A stretch of DNA of 64,000 bases, from assembly GCA_905235225.1 (NCBI GenBank), contig CAJOKE010000002.1, forward strand, positions 25,442 through 89,441, in the 5' to 3' direction. Shown piece after piece: positions 1-8,492 of this stretch. The notes under the pieces were generated by a model. It searched no databases. It saw nothing but the letters and a program-made list of their open reading frames with translations, and was not told the origin of the DNA. Each line of letters opens with the position of its first letter. Within the stretch, counting starts at the first letter, position 1. The DNA is from Paludibacteraceae bacterium (GTDB lineage: Bacteria; Bacteroidota; Bacteroidia; Bacteroidales; Paludibacteraceae). The position numbers and the translations under genes were made by a program.

Positions 1-313
1 CGGGCAGGTTTTCTATTTGTATATCGGGAATAAGTTCGCCAAGTGACTCCATGATTCGTTCGCCTTTCACCAAATAGCTTTTGGACAGCGAGAAATCCGT
101 CAGTTCAAGCATTTGCTTACGGGTCATTTCCATAAACCATTTCTTCAATTCTTCTAATTTCCCCGCAGCATAGAGACCGCCGACTATAGCACCCATTGAA
201 CATCCGGCAACGGAGGTAATGGTATAACCGCGTTCTTCTAAGGCTTCGATTGCGCCGATATGCGCCAATCCGCGACTGCTTCCGCTTGACAAAACCAATG
301 CAACATTCTTCAT
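1..313 (-). CDS. Patatin-like phospholipase, N-terminal part (cut by window edge)
   Basis: The minus strand from the ATG at 313 runs open to the window edge and encodes about 104 residues. It starts MKNVALVLSSGSSRG, a glycine-rich oxyanion-hole segment of patatins in its SGSSRG form, and continues to GCSMGAIVGG, which carries the GxSxG nucleophile serine. Patatin-family enzymes are serine/aspartate acyl hydrolases acting on lipids; some Bacteroidota members are joined to an outer-membrane barrel, but the part that would show this, and the catalytic Asp, lie outside the window. It is divergent from mtaB. A possible -7 box, TATCTTTG on the minus strand, lies at 418-425, without a clear -33 partner. 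Family call is confident; substrate is unknown. Confidence 0.85.
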   Translation of the reverse strand, partial: MKNVALVLSSGSSRGLAHIGAIEALEERGYTITSVAGCSMGAIVGGLYAAGKLEELKKWFMEMTRKQMLELTDFSLSKSYLVKGERIMESLGELIPDIQIENLP

Positions 314-461
314 ATTTGGACTAATAAAATAATTTTACGACTCGCTTACGAGAGAGATACGGGACGGTTACGAGCGGATATAATAGAAATGATAATGACC
401 CTTTGCGAAATTTTCTGCAAAGATAATACAAAACCTCTTTTAGTGTATCGTTTGACCAGCA

Positions 462-498
462 TTTTCTTAAAAACCAACCTCTTTTTCTTAAAAACCAA
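462..498. repeat. Direct repeat, 16 bp, two copies
   Basis: TTTTCTTAAAAACCAA occurs exactly at 462-477 and again at 483-498, so the period is 21 bp, close to two 10.5-bp helical turns. It lies between the divergent patatin-like gene and mtaB. Function is unknown. Confidence 0.8.
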
Positions 499-603
499 TA
501 CGAGGTTTCAACCCACGAACAAGCGGAAGAAATTTTGGACGTTTACAGCGATATTTCAAAGCCGAAACTTCCGAAAGTTTAGGGTATAATTTTGTATGTT
601 TAA

Positions 604-650
604 GGCAGGTAAGTGGCAGGTAAGTGGCAGGTAAGTGGCAGGTAGATGGC
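604..650. repeat. 11-bp tandem array (GGCAGGTAAGT)
   Basis: Three exact head-to-tail copies of GGCAGGTAAGT (604-614, 615-625, 626-636) are followed by a fourth diverged unit, GGCAGGTAGAT (637-647), and the start of a fifth. The same 11-mer occurs in reverse orientation as another array at 37478-37510. The array sits between divergent genes, upstream of the mtaB promoter. Confidence 0.95.
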
Positions 651-789
651 GGCTGTCTGAAACATACTAAAAATTCCGAAAGTTTTTTATGAATCCGAAA
701 GAGTATTGTTTGATTTGATGGTTAAAAGTGGAAAGTGTGGCTCAATGCCGCACTTTTTTCCGATATTTTATAGTATAGGGAATAAAATA

Positions 790-821
790 TTTGCGTATAT
801 CAAAAAAAAGCAGTACTTTTG
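790..821 (+). promoter_or_regulatory. Bacteroidetes-type promoter for mtaB
   Basis: TTTG at 790-793, a 20-nt spacer, then TACTTTTG at 814-821, matching the TTTG / TAnnTTTG consensus for the Bacteroidetes primary sigma factor. Transcription would start near 828, which excludes the longer reading frame beginning at 706 and supports the start at 847. Confidence 0.8.
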
Positions 822-846
822 CGGTGTTGAATGGATGTTGTTCGGA

Positions 847-2064
847 ATGAAGATACGAATAGTGACATTAGGTTGCAAGTTGAATTATGCGGAATCGAGT
901 GCATTGATGCACACGTTGGAGTGTAATGGTCATACCCGTTGCAAGGGAAATGAGGTGCCGGATGTAGTAATCGTGAACACGTGTACCGTGACGGACAGTG
1001 CGGATCATAAGGATCGTCAGGCTATTCACCGTATTCGTCGCGAAAATCCGAATGCGAAGATTATACTGACGGGCTGTTACGCCGCGTTATTGCGTCAAAA
1101 GCAGTCAAGGGGTGAGGAGTTGATCCGAAAGGACGAAGTGATATTAGATGAGATTGACAAATTGGTTGTCAAAGACGGTTCGCGTTTCCAGCCTGCGTAT
1201 TCCCGTGAGGACAGGACGCGGTGTTTTCTGAAGGTGCAGGACGGTTGCAACTATTTCTGTACGTATTGCACGATTCCGTTAGCTCGCGGGCGTTCTCGCA
1301 ACCCGTCAATAAGTCATGTGTTGGATGAGGCGCGCCAAGCAATCGTTGAAGGAGCAAAGGAGATAGTTCTGACTGGCGTAAATATCGGAGATTTTGGTCG
1401 TAGTACGGGAGAACGTTTTATAGACCTGCTTTGTGCGATTGATGACATTTCGGGCGAGTTCCGGGTTCGTATATCAAGTTGCGAGCCGAATCTATTGTCG
1501 GATGAGATCATTGATTTTGTGTCAAGAAGCCGTCATTTTGCGCCTCATTTTCATATTCCGTTGCAATCGGGCAGCAATGAGGTGTTGCGTATTATGCACC
1601 GTCGTTATACCCGTGAAGTGTTTGCCGAGCGGGTGTATCACATCAAGCGCGTTATGCCAAACGCATTTATCGGTGTAGATTGTATGGTAGGTGTGCGTGG
1701 TGAAAAACCGGAATACTTTGATGACTATGTAGGTTTTATCCGCTCTCTGCCGGTAAGCCAATTACATGTATTCACCTACTCGGAACGTGCAAACACGAAG
1801 ATGTTAGAAATGGATTTGGAAGTTGTTCCTGTGCGTGAGCGTGCGAGACGGAGCAAGGTTTTGCACGCAATCAGTGCGGAAAAATTGGCGTCTTTTTATG
1901 CGGAACATCGTGGAGAAAGGGGAACGGTGCTATGGGAAAGCAAACGTATCAAGAACGCAACCGGTTCAGATATGATGTGCGGTTTTACAGAGAATTACAT
2001 CAAAGTAACCTGCCCTTATGACAAAGAGAAAATCAACAAGTTTGAGGAATTGGAAATTGAGTAA
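847..2064 (+). CDS. mtaB: tRNA t6A37 methylthiotransferase MtaB
   Basis: Radical SAM methylthiotransferase that converts t6A37 to ms2t6A37 in ANN-decoding tRNAs; 405 residues from the chosen start. The N-terminal UPF0004 domain has the three cluster cysteines (TLGCKLNYAE, NTCTVT, TGCYA). The radical SAM motif is CNYFCTYC (CX3CX2C), and a C-terminal TRAM-like segment follows. TLGCKLN at the N-terminus and LARGRSRN after the radical SAM motif are typical of MtaB rather than MiaB or RimO. The frame is open back to 706, but the promoter at 790-821 and the canonical start MKIRIVTLGCK favour 847. It overlaps the next gene by 47 nt. Confidence 0.93.
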   Translation: MKIRIVTLGCKLNYAESSALMHTLECNGHTRCKGNEVPDVVIVNTCTVTDSADHKDRQAIHRIRRENPNAKIILTGCYAALLRQKQSRGEELIRKDEVILDEIDKLVVKDGSRFQPAYSREDRTRCFLKVQDGCNYFCTYCTIPLARGRSRNPSISHVLDEARQAIVEGAKEIVLTGVNIGDFGRSTGERFIDLLCAIDDISGEFRVRISSCEPNLLSDEIIDFVSRSRHFAPHFHIPLQSGSNEVLRIMHRRYTREVFAERVYHIKRVMPNAFIGVDCMVGVRGEKPEYFDDYVGFIRSLPVSQLHVFTYSERANTKMLEMDLEVVPVRERARRSKVLHAISAEKLASFYAEHRGERGTVLWESKRIKNATGSDMMCGFTENYIKVTCPYDKEKINKFEELEIE

Positions 2065-3901
2065 ACGTCTATACATATTATTATGTGTTGCGGCGACATG
2101 TATGCCGCAATGGGGATTGTCAGGTCAAATGAGGAAGGCAGTAGCAGAGACGGAACTGAATGATCTGCAACAAATCGGCTGGACAATTCAGCATAGCAGT
2201 CTGTCTTATGACAAACAAACGATTGTTTTTTCAGCGCGCAAATCCGGCAGTACGGAATATGATTTGTATATTGCCAAACGAAATGGAGCCAAATGGTCAT
2301 CTCCCGAGCCGCTTACAAATGCCAACAGTGCATACGATGAGTTGTTTCCCAGTATAAGCAGTGACGAAAACCGGATATTTTTCGTCCGTCATATTCCCGC
2401 CAAGCCCAATGACAAGAAAAGCACAGATACCTACTCTATTTACGTTACGACGCGGGAAGGAGGAAAATGGGACAATCCTCAAACAATAGTTATCAGTAAC
2501 GGTCATGACATATCCCCTCTAATCATGCCGGATAACCGTACATTGCTATTTGCTTCAAACAGACCAACGGCTGATAAGAAAGAGCAAAACTACGCCATAT
2601 ACTATACTCGTCAATTAGACAAACACAACTGGTATCTGCCGGAAGAACTGCTGCGTGCAGATGAGAAAAACGTGAACTACTACGGGTTGACCATCGATGA
2701 CAAAGCTTCCGTTCCCACAGTCCGTTTTACCAAACAAGTGTGCAACCGCAAAGATACCGTTTATTCCGCCGAGTTCTTTCCCTTGCCAGCCAAGTGTCAC
2801 CCGCAACCGGTTAAAACAATTACGGGAACTATCAAGGATTTGGAAAACAAGAACTATATCGCGGGGGTTATTACCGTCTATGATGCAATTACATCCCAAG
2901 AGATTACCACCCTTTCCAACCAAGGTAGATACACCATCGCTCTACCTGTCGGACTAAAGTATATTGTTGATGTTACATCACAGGGATATTCGCACGAATA
3001 TATAGAGTATGACTGTACCGACCTTGCACATGATACAACTGAAACGGAACATATATTGTTGTCCAAGACATTACAAATCCATGTAAACGTGTTTGATGCC
3101 GAAACGCAAATGCCGTTGTCACACGTTCAATGCCAGCCGAAGCAATATGTCCGCCCGAACGCAAACGGAGTGGATATTAGTTTGCCCATTGGTAACATAT
3201 ACACTATTCAGTTTTCAAAACAGGGTTATGCGCCCAATGAACTGACCATCAACACAAAAAAAGAAGTGTTATTGCCCTCATCGGAACTGGACATAGACCT
3301 ACTCCCCGGTAAAGCCCCCCTGAAAGTGCAACTATATGATTTGGACAGCCACCAGCCGGTTTCCGGAAATATCGGGTTAAGCAATCAAGACCGTGAAGAA
3401 GAGATAGAATATGCCGATTTGGTTCTTGTCCGCCAGGGGAACTCCTACCTGGCACATATTTGTGCCACAGGTTACTACTTTATAGATACGCTTTTGACAA
3501 TACCGTATAATACAACCCTACAGAATCACCGAATCGGTCTGCGCTCCATCAAGGAGAAAGAGACAATCCAATTGAAAAACATCCAATTCGAATACAACTC
3601 TGCCTCTTTGTTGGAATCATCGTATGCGGAATTGGAGAAGGTTATCTCCCTGCTAAAAGCGAACCCGAGTCTGCGCATTGAATTGGCGGCACACACGGAT
3701 GATTTTGGGACGGATGCATACAACAACAAACTGTCTCAACGGCGCGGTGAAGTCGTTCGTAAATACCTTGTCAAACATGGAATTGCTTCGGAACGGGTAA
3801 CCGCAGTGGGATATGGCAAGAAACAGCCGTTAGTACCAAACGACAGTGACGAAAACCGCGCAATTAACAGGCGTGTAGAATTCAAAGTAACAGGAATATA
3901 A
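2018..3901 (+). CDS. OmpA-family protein with PD40 propeller and regulatory-like domains
   Basis: 627 residues, exported: a basic N-terminus is followed by a hydrophobic stretch (LYILLCVAATCMPQWGLSGQ). Residues of about 50-220 contain PD40/WD40-like propeller motifs (SYDKQTIVFSARKSG, LFPSISSDENRIFFV, PLIMPDNRTLLFASN). Two or three carboxypeptidase-regulatory-like beta modules follow at about 265-500. The last 110 residues form an OmpA C-terminal peptidoglycan-binding domain (IELAAHTDDFGT, LSQRRGEVVRKYLVKHGI, NRAINRRVEFKV). The order resembles the PorE-like protein at 39277-41355 but lacks its TPR part. It probably anchors an outer-membrane complex to peptidoglycan. It overlaps mtaB by 47 nt and the next gene by 1 nt (TAATG), indicating translational coupling. 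Confidence 0.82.
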   Translation: MTKRKSTSLRNWKLSKRLYILLCVAATCMPQWGLSGQMRKAVAETELNDLQQIGWTIQHSSLSYDKQTIVFSARKSGSTEYDLYIAKRNGAKWSSPEPLTNANSAYDELFPSISSDENRIFFVRHIPAKPNDKKSTDTYSIYVTTREGGKWDNPQTIVISNGHDISPLIMPDNRTLLFASNRPTADKKEQNYAIYYTRQLDKHNWYLPEELLRADEKNVNYYGLTIDDKASVPTVRFTKQVCNRKDTVYSAEFFPLPAKCHPQPVKTITGTIKDLENKNYIAGVITVYDAITSQEITTLSNQGRYTIALPVGLKYIVDVTSQGYSHEYIEYDCTDLAHDTTETEHILLSKTLQIHVNVFDAETQMPLSHVQCQPKQYVRPNANGVDISLPIGNIYTIQFSKQGYAPNELTINTKKEVLLPSSELDIDLLPGKAPLKVQLYDLDSHQPVSGNIGLSNQDREEEIEYADLVLVRQGNSYLAHICATGYYFIDTLLTIPYNTTLQNHRIGLRSIKEKETIQLKNIQFEYNSASLLESSYAELEKVISLLKANPSLRIELAAHTDDFGTDAYNNKLSQRRGEVVRKYLVKHGIASERVTAVGYGKKQPLVPNDSDENRAINRRVEFKVTGI

Positions 3902-5457
3902 TGAAAAGACCTCTGTACATAATTATATTATTTTGCGCCCTTAGCGTTAAAGGATATAGTCAGGACTATTTTTTGGAAACATTGGACAAAGCAAACCGTT
4001 CTACGGCATATGAGGCGGCATATATTCTGTCCGATTACCAACAGTTCCTGCCAACATTTCCAGCTACCTATTTCCATTTGGGTAACATTTACTACTCCCT
4101 GATAGAAACCATTCATCCCATTAGGGACTATCGTTCCCTTCGGGAAACCTTATATCGGGCGCGTTTGTATTATGGCAACTGTCTCCACTATGCCCAAGGG
4201 CAGAACCTAAAGCCCAACTATTATGAGGGTCTTCCCTATAGCGGCAAAAAACCTGTGTACGAAGATTTGGAACGGTTTATCAAAGTCCGTATGGATTCAG
4301 TAGCGTCCATCAACCAAAAATCCGAACATTTATTTCACAGTTATTACAAGTTGGTGAATCGCTATGCGTATTGCAGAACATTATTTACCTCTTTTTCGGA
4401 AGATTACAAGCGTGTCAAAACGGCACATTTATTACTTGACAGCGTCCATATTGAACGCTTGTACCACCTGCAGCAAGAGGCGGACTCATTGAATAATGAC
4501 ATTGCTCAGTTGCAGCAAGCATTAGCTACCTACCCGATTGACGGCTACAAGCCTACTTTCAGATTTGAAAAAATCCACTTGTATCGTATAGACGGTTTAA
4601 CCAACACCAATATACTACAAAACGATGTGGTGCTATGGGATTATGCAGATTGGGTGCGCGAATTCCTTCAAGCACAAAGCAACACATACGCCACCTATTA
4701 TACAGATTTGGATAATGAGTATCAATTATTGCAGCAGGCTATTGATTCATTGCGCGAAGGACATGCCTTCCGATGCCAATATGATTTGATTCTGGTGAAC
4801 CGCATTAACAGATTGGATTATCAATCGTACATGGCCGATTTCATCCGACTATTGCAAGGCACGGCGCAAATGTGGCAAAAGACCAGAAGCGGGGTGTTGT
4901 CAAAGCAAGATTCTATCAATGACGATTATGCGGAATCCGCTTTGGAAATTCTGTACAATCAATATACAGAGTTGCATAAAATTGAGAAAACACGCATTAA
5001 TGCCGATCAATTATCGCTGCAAAAATATGCAGGGTTACTTGATAAATGGGGACTAAATGATGTAGATTCATTAGCACGCTTTGCGGATAAAATGACAGAC
5101 TTGTCCCGTCAAGCCTATTTGACAGGCAGTCAAGCATTTGCAGCCAACATTCGCCCGACAGCGAAACCGGCTGATACCTATGTAAACGATCTGACCAATG
5201 AGAAATTCGGAGTCAGAAATCTGAAATTTACGCTATCAGACAGTGTCATAGCCGTCTTACCTATAGAAGAAAAGTTTATGGTTGTCACGCAAGACTGCAC
5301 CTGCTATATATGTTCCGCACAAGGTGAATTGTATGGAAGTCAGAAACATAAAACTTCTTCACCCGTTTTTGTGGCATATAAATACACCAGCAACACGATT
5401 GCCCTTATAAGTGACAATGAGGTGTTGTTCGTTGACACGAACGGTAATACACTATAA
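3901..5457 (+). CDS. Exported protein of unknown function, cotranslated with OmpA/PD40 gene
   Basis: 518 residues with a signal peptide (MKRPLYIIILFCALSVKGYSQ). The mature part is mostly alpha-helical; residues of about 20-110 (AYEAAYILSDYQQFLPTFPATYFHLGNIYYSL) look like TPR-type helical pairs. The middle is rich in coiled-coil-like helices, and the last 90 residues are predicted beta-rich. I do not recognise the family. Its start overlaps the stop of the OmpA/PD40 gene (TAATG), so the two products are probably made together and act in the same periplasmic or outer-membrane complex. It converges with the minus-strand operon, only 4 nt separating the stop codons. Confidence 0.7.
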   Translation: MKRPLYIIILFCALSVKGYSQDYFLETLDKANRSTAYEAAYILSDYQQFLPTFPATYFHLGNIYYSLIETIHPIRDYRSLRETLYRARLYYGNCLHYAQGQNLKPNYYEGLPYSGKKPVYEDLERFIKVRMDSVASINQKSEHLFHSYYKLVNRYAYCRTLFTSFSEDYKRVKTAHLLLDSVHIERLYHLQQEADSLNNDIAQLQQALATYPIDGYKPTFRFEKIHLYRIDGLTNTNILQNDVVLWDYADWVREFLQAQSNTYATYYTDLDNEYQLLQQAIDSLREGHAFRCQYDLILVNRINRLDYQSYMADFIRLLQGTAQMWQKTRSGVLSKQDSINDDYAESALEILYNQYTELHKIEKTRINADQLSLQKYAGLLDKWGLNDVDSLARFADKMTDLSRQAYLTGSQAFAANIRPTAKPADTYVNDLTNEKFGVRNLKFTLSDSVIAVLPIEEKFMVVTQDCTCYICSAQGELYGSQKHKTSSPVFVAYKYTSNTIALISDNEVLFVDTNGNTL

Positions 5458-5461
5458 TTGT

Positions 5462-6376
5462 TTATTCTTTGTGCATAATTTCCTCTGCACACAAACGGGC
5501 AGCCGCCGTATCCGGCAAACACTCCAAGCCATATACCTGAACCGTCTGTATAAGACGGGATATGGTATCATATAATTTATCCATCATTTCCGGAACGATC
5601 TTCAATCCGCTGGATGAAGATAGAATATAGGCATATGCTTCCGGCAAACGAAGTGTGTGCATTTTGTTATATGGTGCCTGAACCAATTTCACAAATGCTC
5701 CGATACGCCGCATATCATTTTTATAGCAGGGTGTTTTGCCACTCCACGGTGAACCATAGACAAAAGCCCCATCCGCTTTGAGCCGTACAATCGGGTTGTC
5801 ATCATTAAGCAGCCATGCGTCAGGGAAAGTCTCCATCCATAGCCGCGAATGGGTTGATTTACCGGTTCCGGATTTGCCCAGGAACAAATAACCATAATCC
5901 CCTCTGACAGTCACAGAAGCGTGCATCTCCAATGTAGCATAATGCAATGATGTGAACGCGAACAATAACATAGTCGCATTATCAATCGCAAAACGCGTAT
6001 AGCCGTTAGGGCGTTCATTATTATCCAAGAAAGTAAGCTGACAATGGCTGAAATCCTCGTCTGCTGTAATCTGCAAACATGTTTCACTGTCACGCGAAAC
6101 AGCCTCACACACCAGCCAATCCGTATTGCGGCGATAAATCTCAATACGGGGCATATCCTCTTCACGATTGTCAGCATAAACAGTTTTCCAATCTTCTGTC
6201 ACAATGTCTAACGAAGTCCTCGGCTCATTTACATATAAGGTGAATAACGGTTGTCCGCCAGACGGCACAACGGTCTCAAACGGGACATAATTAGTCATTA
6301 ACTCAAATACATTTGCAGGTGCATCAATAACAAAGTAATGCTCTGCCACACAATAAGAAACTTGTTTACGATTCAT
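5462..6376 (-). CDS. HprK-like serine kinase / PEP-carboxykinase-fold protein
   Basis: 304 residues. A Walker A motif, GKSGTGKSTHSRLW, sits about mid-protein after a beta-rich N-terminal half; downstream, LLNDDNPIVRL and the YGSPWSGKTPCYKN segment match the HprK/PEPCK fold seen in many Bacteroidota proteins of unknown substrate. HPr kinases phosphorylate a protein serine, but no HPr is encoded nearby and the N-terminal half differs from true HprK, so the substrate is open. It is the last gene of the long minus-strand operon and overlaps the exporter gene by 11 nt. It might modify a pathway component, but that is inference from position. Confidence 0.72.
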   Translation of the reverse strand: MNRKQVSYCVAEHYFVIDAPANVFELMTNYVPFETVVPSGGQPLFTLYVNEPRTSLDIVTEDWKTVYADNREEDMPRIEIYRRNTDWLVCEAVSRDSETCLQITADEDFSHCQLTFLDNNERPNGYTRFAIDNATMLLFAFTSLHYATLEMHASVTVRGDYGYLFLGKSGTGKSTHSRLWMETFPDAWLLNDDNPIVRLKADGAFVYGSPWSGKTPCYKNDMRRIGAFVKLVQAPYNKMHTLRLPEAYAYILSSSSGLKIVPEMMDKLYDTISRLIQTVQVYGLECLPDTAAARLCAEEIMHKE

Positions 6377-8492
6377 GTTTTTTAATTAAATTAAAGCATT
6401 TGAAAACCACAGGGGGAACGATATCTGCCATCAAAACGACGGCAACCATTCCGAGCATTGTCACCGTTGCTAAAGAATGCAAGGCGGGATGACGCGCTAC
6501 TATTAGCGACCCAATGCCGATAAACATTATCAATGCCGATAGCAAAATACTGTTTTTGTACTGTACAAGACGTTCCTCGTTATTATACAGCGAACCGGAG
6601 ATTAGTCCCTCTGTAATGAAAATAGTATAATCATCTCCCTGCCCGAATATAAAAGTAGCAAGAATAATGTTGACTATATTGAATTGAATGCCTGTCAGGT
6701 GCATAATTCCCATAATCCAAATCCATGCTATCACCATTGGTAAAAACGCCGCAAAGGCATATTTGAATTTACGGAAACTAAAACATAGGAAAACAAACAC
6801 CACTATTGAACATGCCAAGCCGATATAATTAAAGTTATCGCTTAACGATGTAGTCAGCCGCGATTGCAGCGAAGCCATATCCAATTGTTCAAGACATCTG
6901 ATTTGCGGGGCAATATGGCGTTCAAAATCAATAAAAGCATCGTCACGAAAACCGTTTTCGGACATTGCCTCATGCAACTGATCTATAACATCGTTACGGT
7001 GATTTGCCCAGAATGTATTCCATAACTCCGCAGTCCCTAACGAGTCTTTTGACTCGCCAATCTCACCGGTCATCGAATTAATCATCTCAATGTCAGCACG
7101 TTGTTGTGAAGTCATATAATTAATATGACTGAGGTTGGAATCAAAAGTCGCCCTTCTGCCGAACCATGCGAAGACGATTGTCAATACGATGACCAATGTC
7201 ACCACCCAACGGTTATTTTCAGGGTGCCATGTCGATGATTTATTTATCCATTTTGAGGCACGCGAAAATGATTCAAATTTTGGTGTTTCAAACCTGAAAT
7301 GTGGCAGAAAAACAATAGTAAACAATATTGTTCCTACTAACAGACAGGAACTGAACAACCCTAAATCACGCAAAGCGACACTATGCAAAGGTACAAGTGT
7401 CAAGAATGCACCAACAGTCGTTATATTTCCGACAACAAGCGGCATCACGACCTCCTGCAAAGTCTGCCGTGCAGTGTTTGTGTATTGGCGATGAACCAGT
7501 AAATGGAGCGGATAATTAACTGCTATACCGATAATTACAGACGAAAAACCCAGCACAATCAGAGACATATTCGGGTGTACTAACCCCATTACACCCAAAG
7601 CAAATAGCACCCCATAGCCTGTTGACGCAACAATAAGTGCCATGCTGCGCCAGCTTTTCAAGGATCGGAGTAATAGCAACACAATCAGCACCAACGCAAT
7701 GGAAATAGCGAGAAGGCTGTCTTTTTTAATCTGTCGCGAATTGCCGACTGCTATCACCGGCGCGCCATTCAAACGTATAAAAACATGGGGATACTGTTCC
7801 GATAGTTTATTGATTATATTTTGCAGCCGGTCCACCACTTTGGCATTGTTCATTGTTTCTGTATTGTCATCCGTTATCGGTACAAAAGCAAATGCCAAAC
7901 GATGATCGGCGGAAAACATGTATCCTTTATACGAAGTAAATGATTTGGTTATATGGTCAGACAGTACTTCCGGAAATAATCCAAGCGGATCATTCACAAT
8001 GGACGCCGCGATTGTTCCTGCAAACGGCAATTGTAATTGCGCACGGCGCAAGGCAACTTGTTCATGAATACGATTTGCGGTCAGTAATGAATCCCAACGC
8101 AGAGTATCTGCAGGTGTAGTCTGGTAAGGAAGTAACTCATACCGGGCAGCCATTTGCTTGCGCATCATGGAGATATCCGCTTCTACTTGTGCATTGGGGA
8201 CATACTCGGAAAAAGCATCAATAACATCACATATGCAGTCGGGGCAAGCCAATGAATCCTCATGTACTGAAAACAGTACTACTATTTGATTGGCATTATG
8301 CTCTTGTTGATAATGTAACAATTGTTCTTTTTCCTTTTCCGTAACAGGAAGAAAATCAGCAATATTCTCTTGGAAACGCAAACGCAATGACGCAATCGCA
8401 GGTAAAAGAATCGCCATCAGCATGAGGAAAAAACGCCACCCGCGATGACGCTCCAGTATATCGTATATGTCAACAACAAATCGTTTAAGCAT
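6366..8492 (-). CDS. MMPL/RND-family lipid exporter
   Basis: 708 residues. The first transmembrane helix (about 20-38) is followed by a large periplasmic loop. A five-helix bundle (LLAISIALVLIVLLLLRS onward, about 250-400) comes next, then a second TM helix, a second loop and a second five-helix bundle (about 550-700), giving the two-fold MMPL architecture. Sequence FGQGDDYTIFITEG in the second half corresponds to the conserved GxDY proton-relay region. Members in aryl-polyene and flexirubin clusters are thought to move the finished lipid-like product across the inner membrane. It overlaps its neighbours by 8 and 11 nt within the biosynthetic operon. Family confident; cargo inferred. Confidence 0.85.
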   Translation of the reverse strand: MLKRFVVDIYDILERHRGWRFFLMLMAILLPAIASLRLRFQENIADFLPVTEKEKEQLLHYQQEHNANQIVVLFSVHEDSLACPDCICDVIDAFSEYVPNAQVEADISMMRKQMAARYELLPYQTTPADTLRWDSLLTANRIHEQVALRRAQLQLPFAGTIAASIVNDPLGLFPEVLSDHITKSFTSYKGYMFSADHRLAFAFVPITDDNTETMNNAKVVDRLQNIINKLSEQYPHVFIRLNGAPVIAVGNSRQIKKDSLLAISIALVLIVLLLLRSLKSWRSMALIVASTGYGVLFALGVMGLVHPNMSLIVLGFSSVIIGIAVNYPLHLLVHRQYTNTARQTLQEVVMPLVVGNITTVGAFLTLVPLHSVALRDLGLFSSCLLVGTILFTIVFLPHFRFETPKFESFSRASKWINKSSTWHPENNRWVVTLVIVLTIVFAWFGRRATFDSNLSHINYMTSQQRADIEMINSMTGEIGESKDSLGTAELWNTFWANHRNDVIDQLHEAMSENGFRDDAFIDFERHIAPQIRCLEQLDMASLQSRLTTSLSDNFNYIGLACSIVVFVFLCFSFRKFKYAFAAFLPMVIAWIWIMGIMHLTGIQFNIVNIILATFIFGQGDDYTIFITEGLISGSLYNNEERLVQYKNSILLSALIMFIGIGSLIVARHPALHSLATVTMLGMVAVVLMADIVPPVVFKCFNLIKKHES

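Larger units (their letters stand above)
314..846. other. Divergent intergenic region with repeats
   Basis: No convincing gene is present between the patatin-like gene and mtaB. A short open frame at 389-589 is AT-rich, has no recognisable features and crosses the direct repeat at 462-498. The region contains that 21-bp-spaced duplication, the 11-bp tandem array at 604-650 and the mtaB promoter at 790-821. Confidence 0.6.

Noticed and set aside
389..589. Open frame of 66 codons between the patatin-like gene and mtaB
   Set aside because: AT-rich, crosses a direct repeat, no motif and no promoter; judged chance.
706..846. Longer N-terminus for mtaB
   Set aside because: The promoter at 790-821 lies inside it and the family starts at MKIRIVTLGCK.
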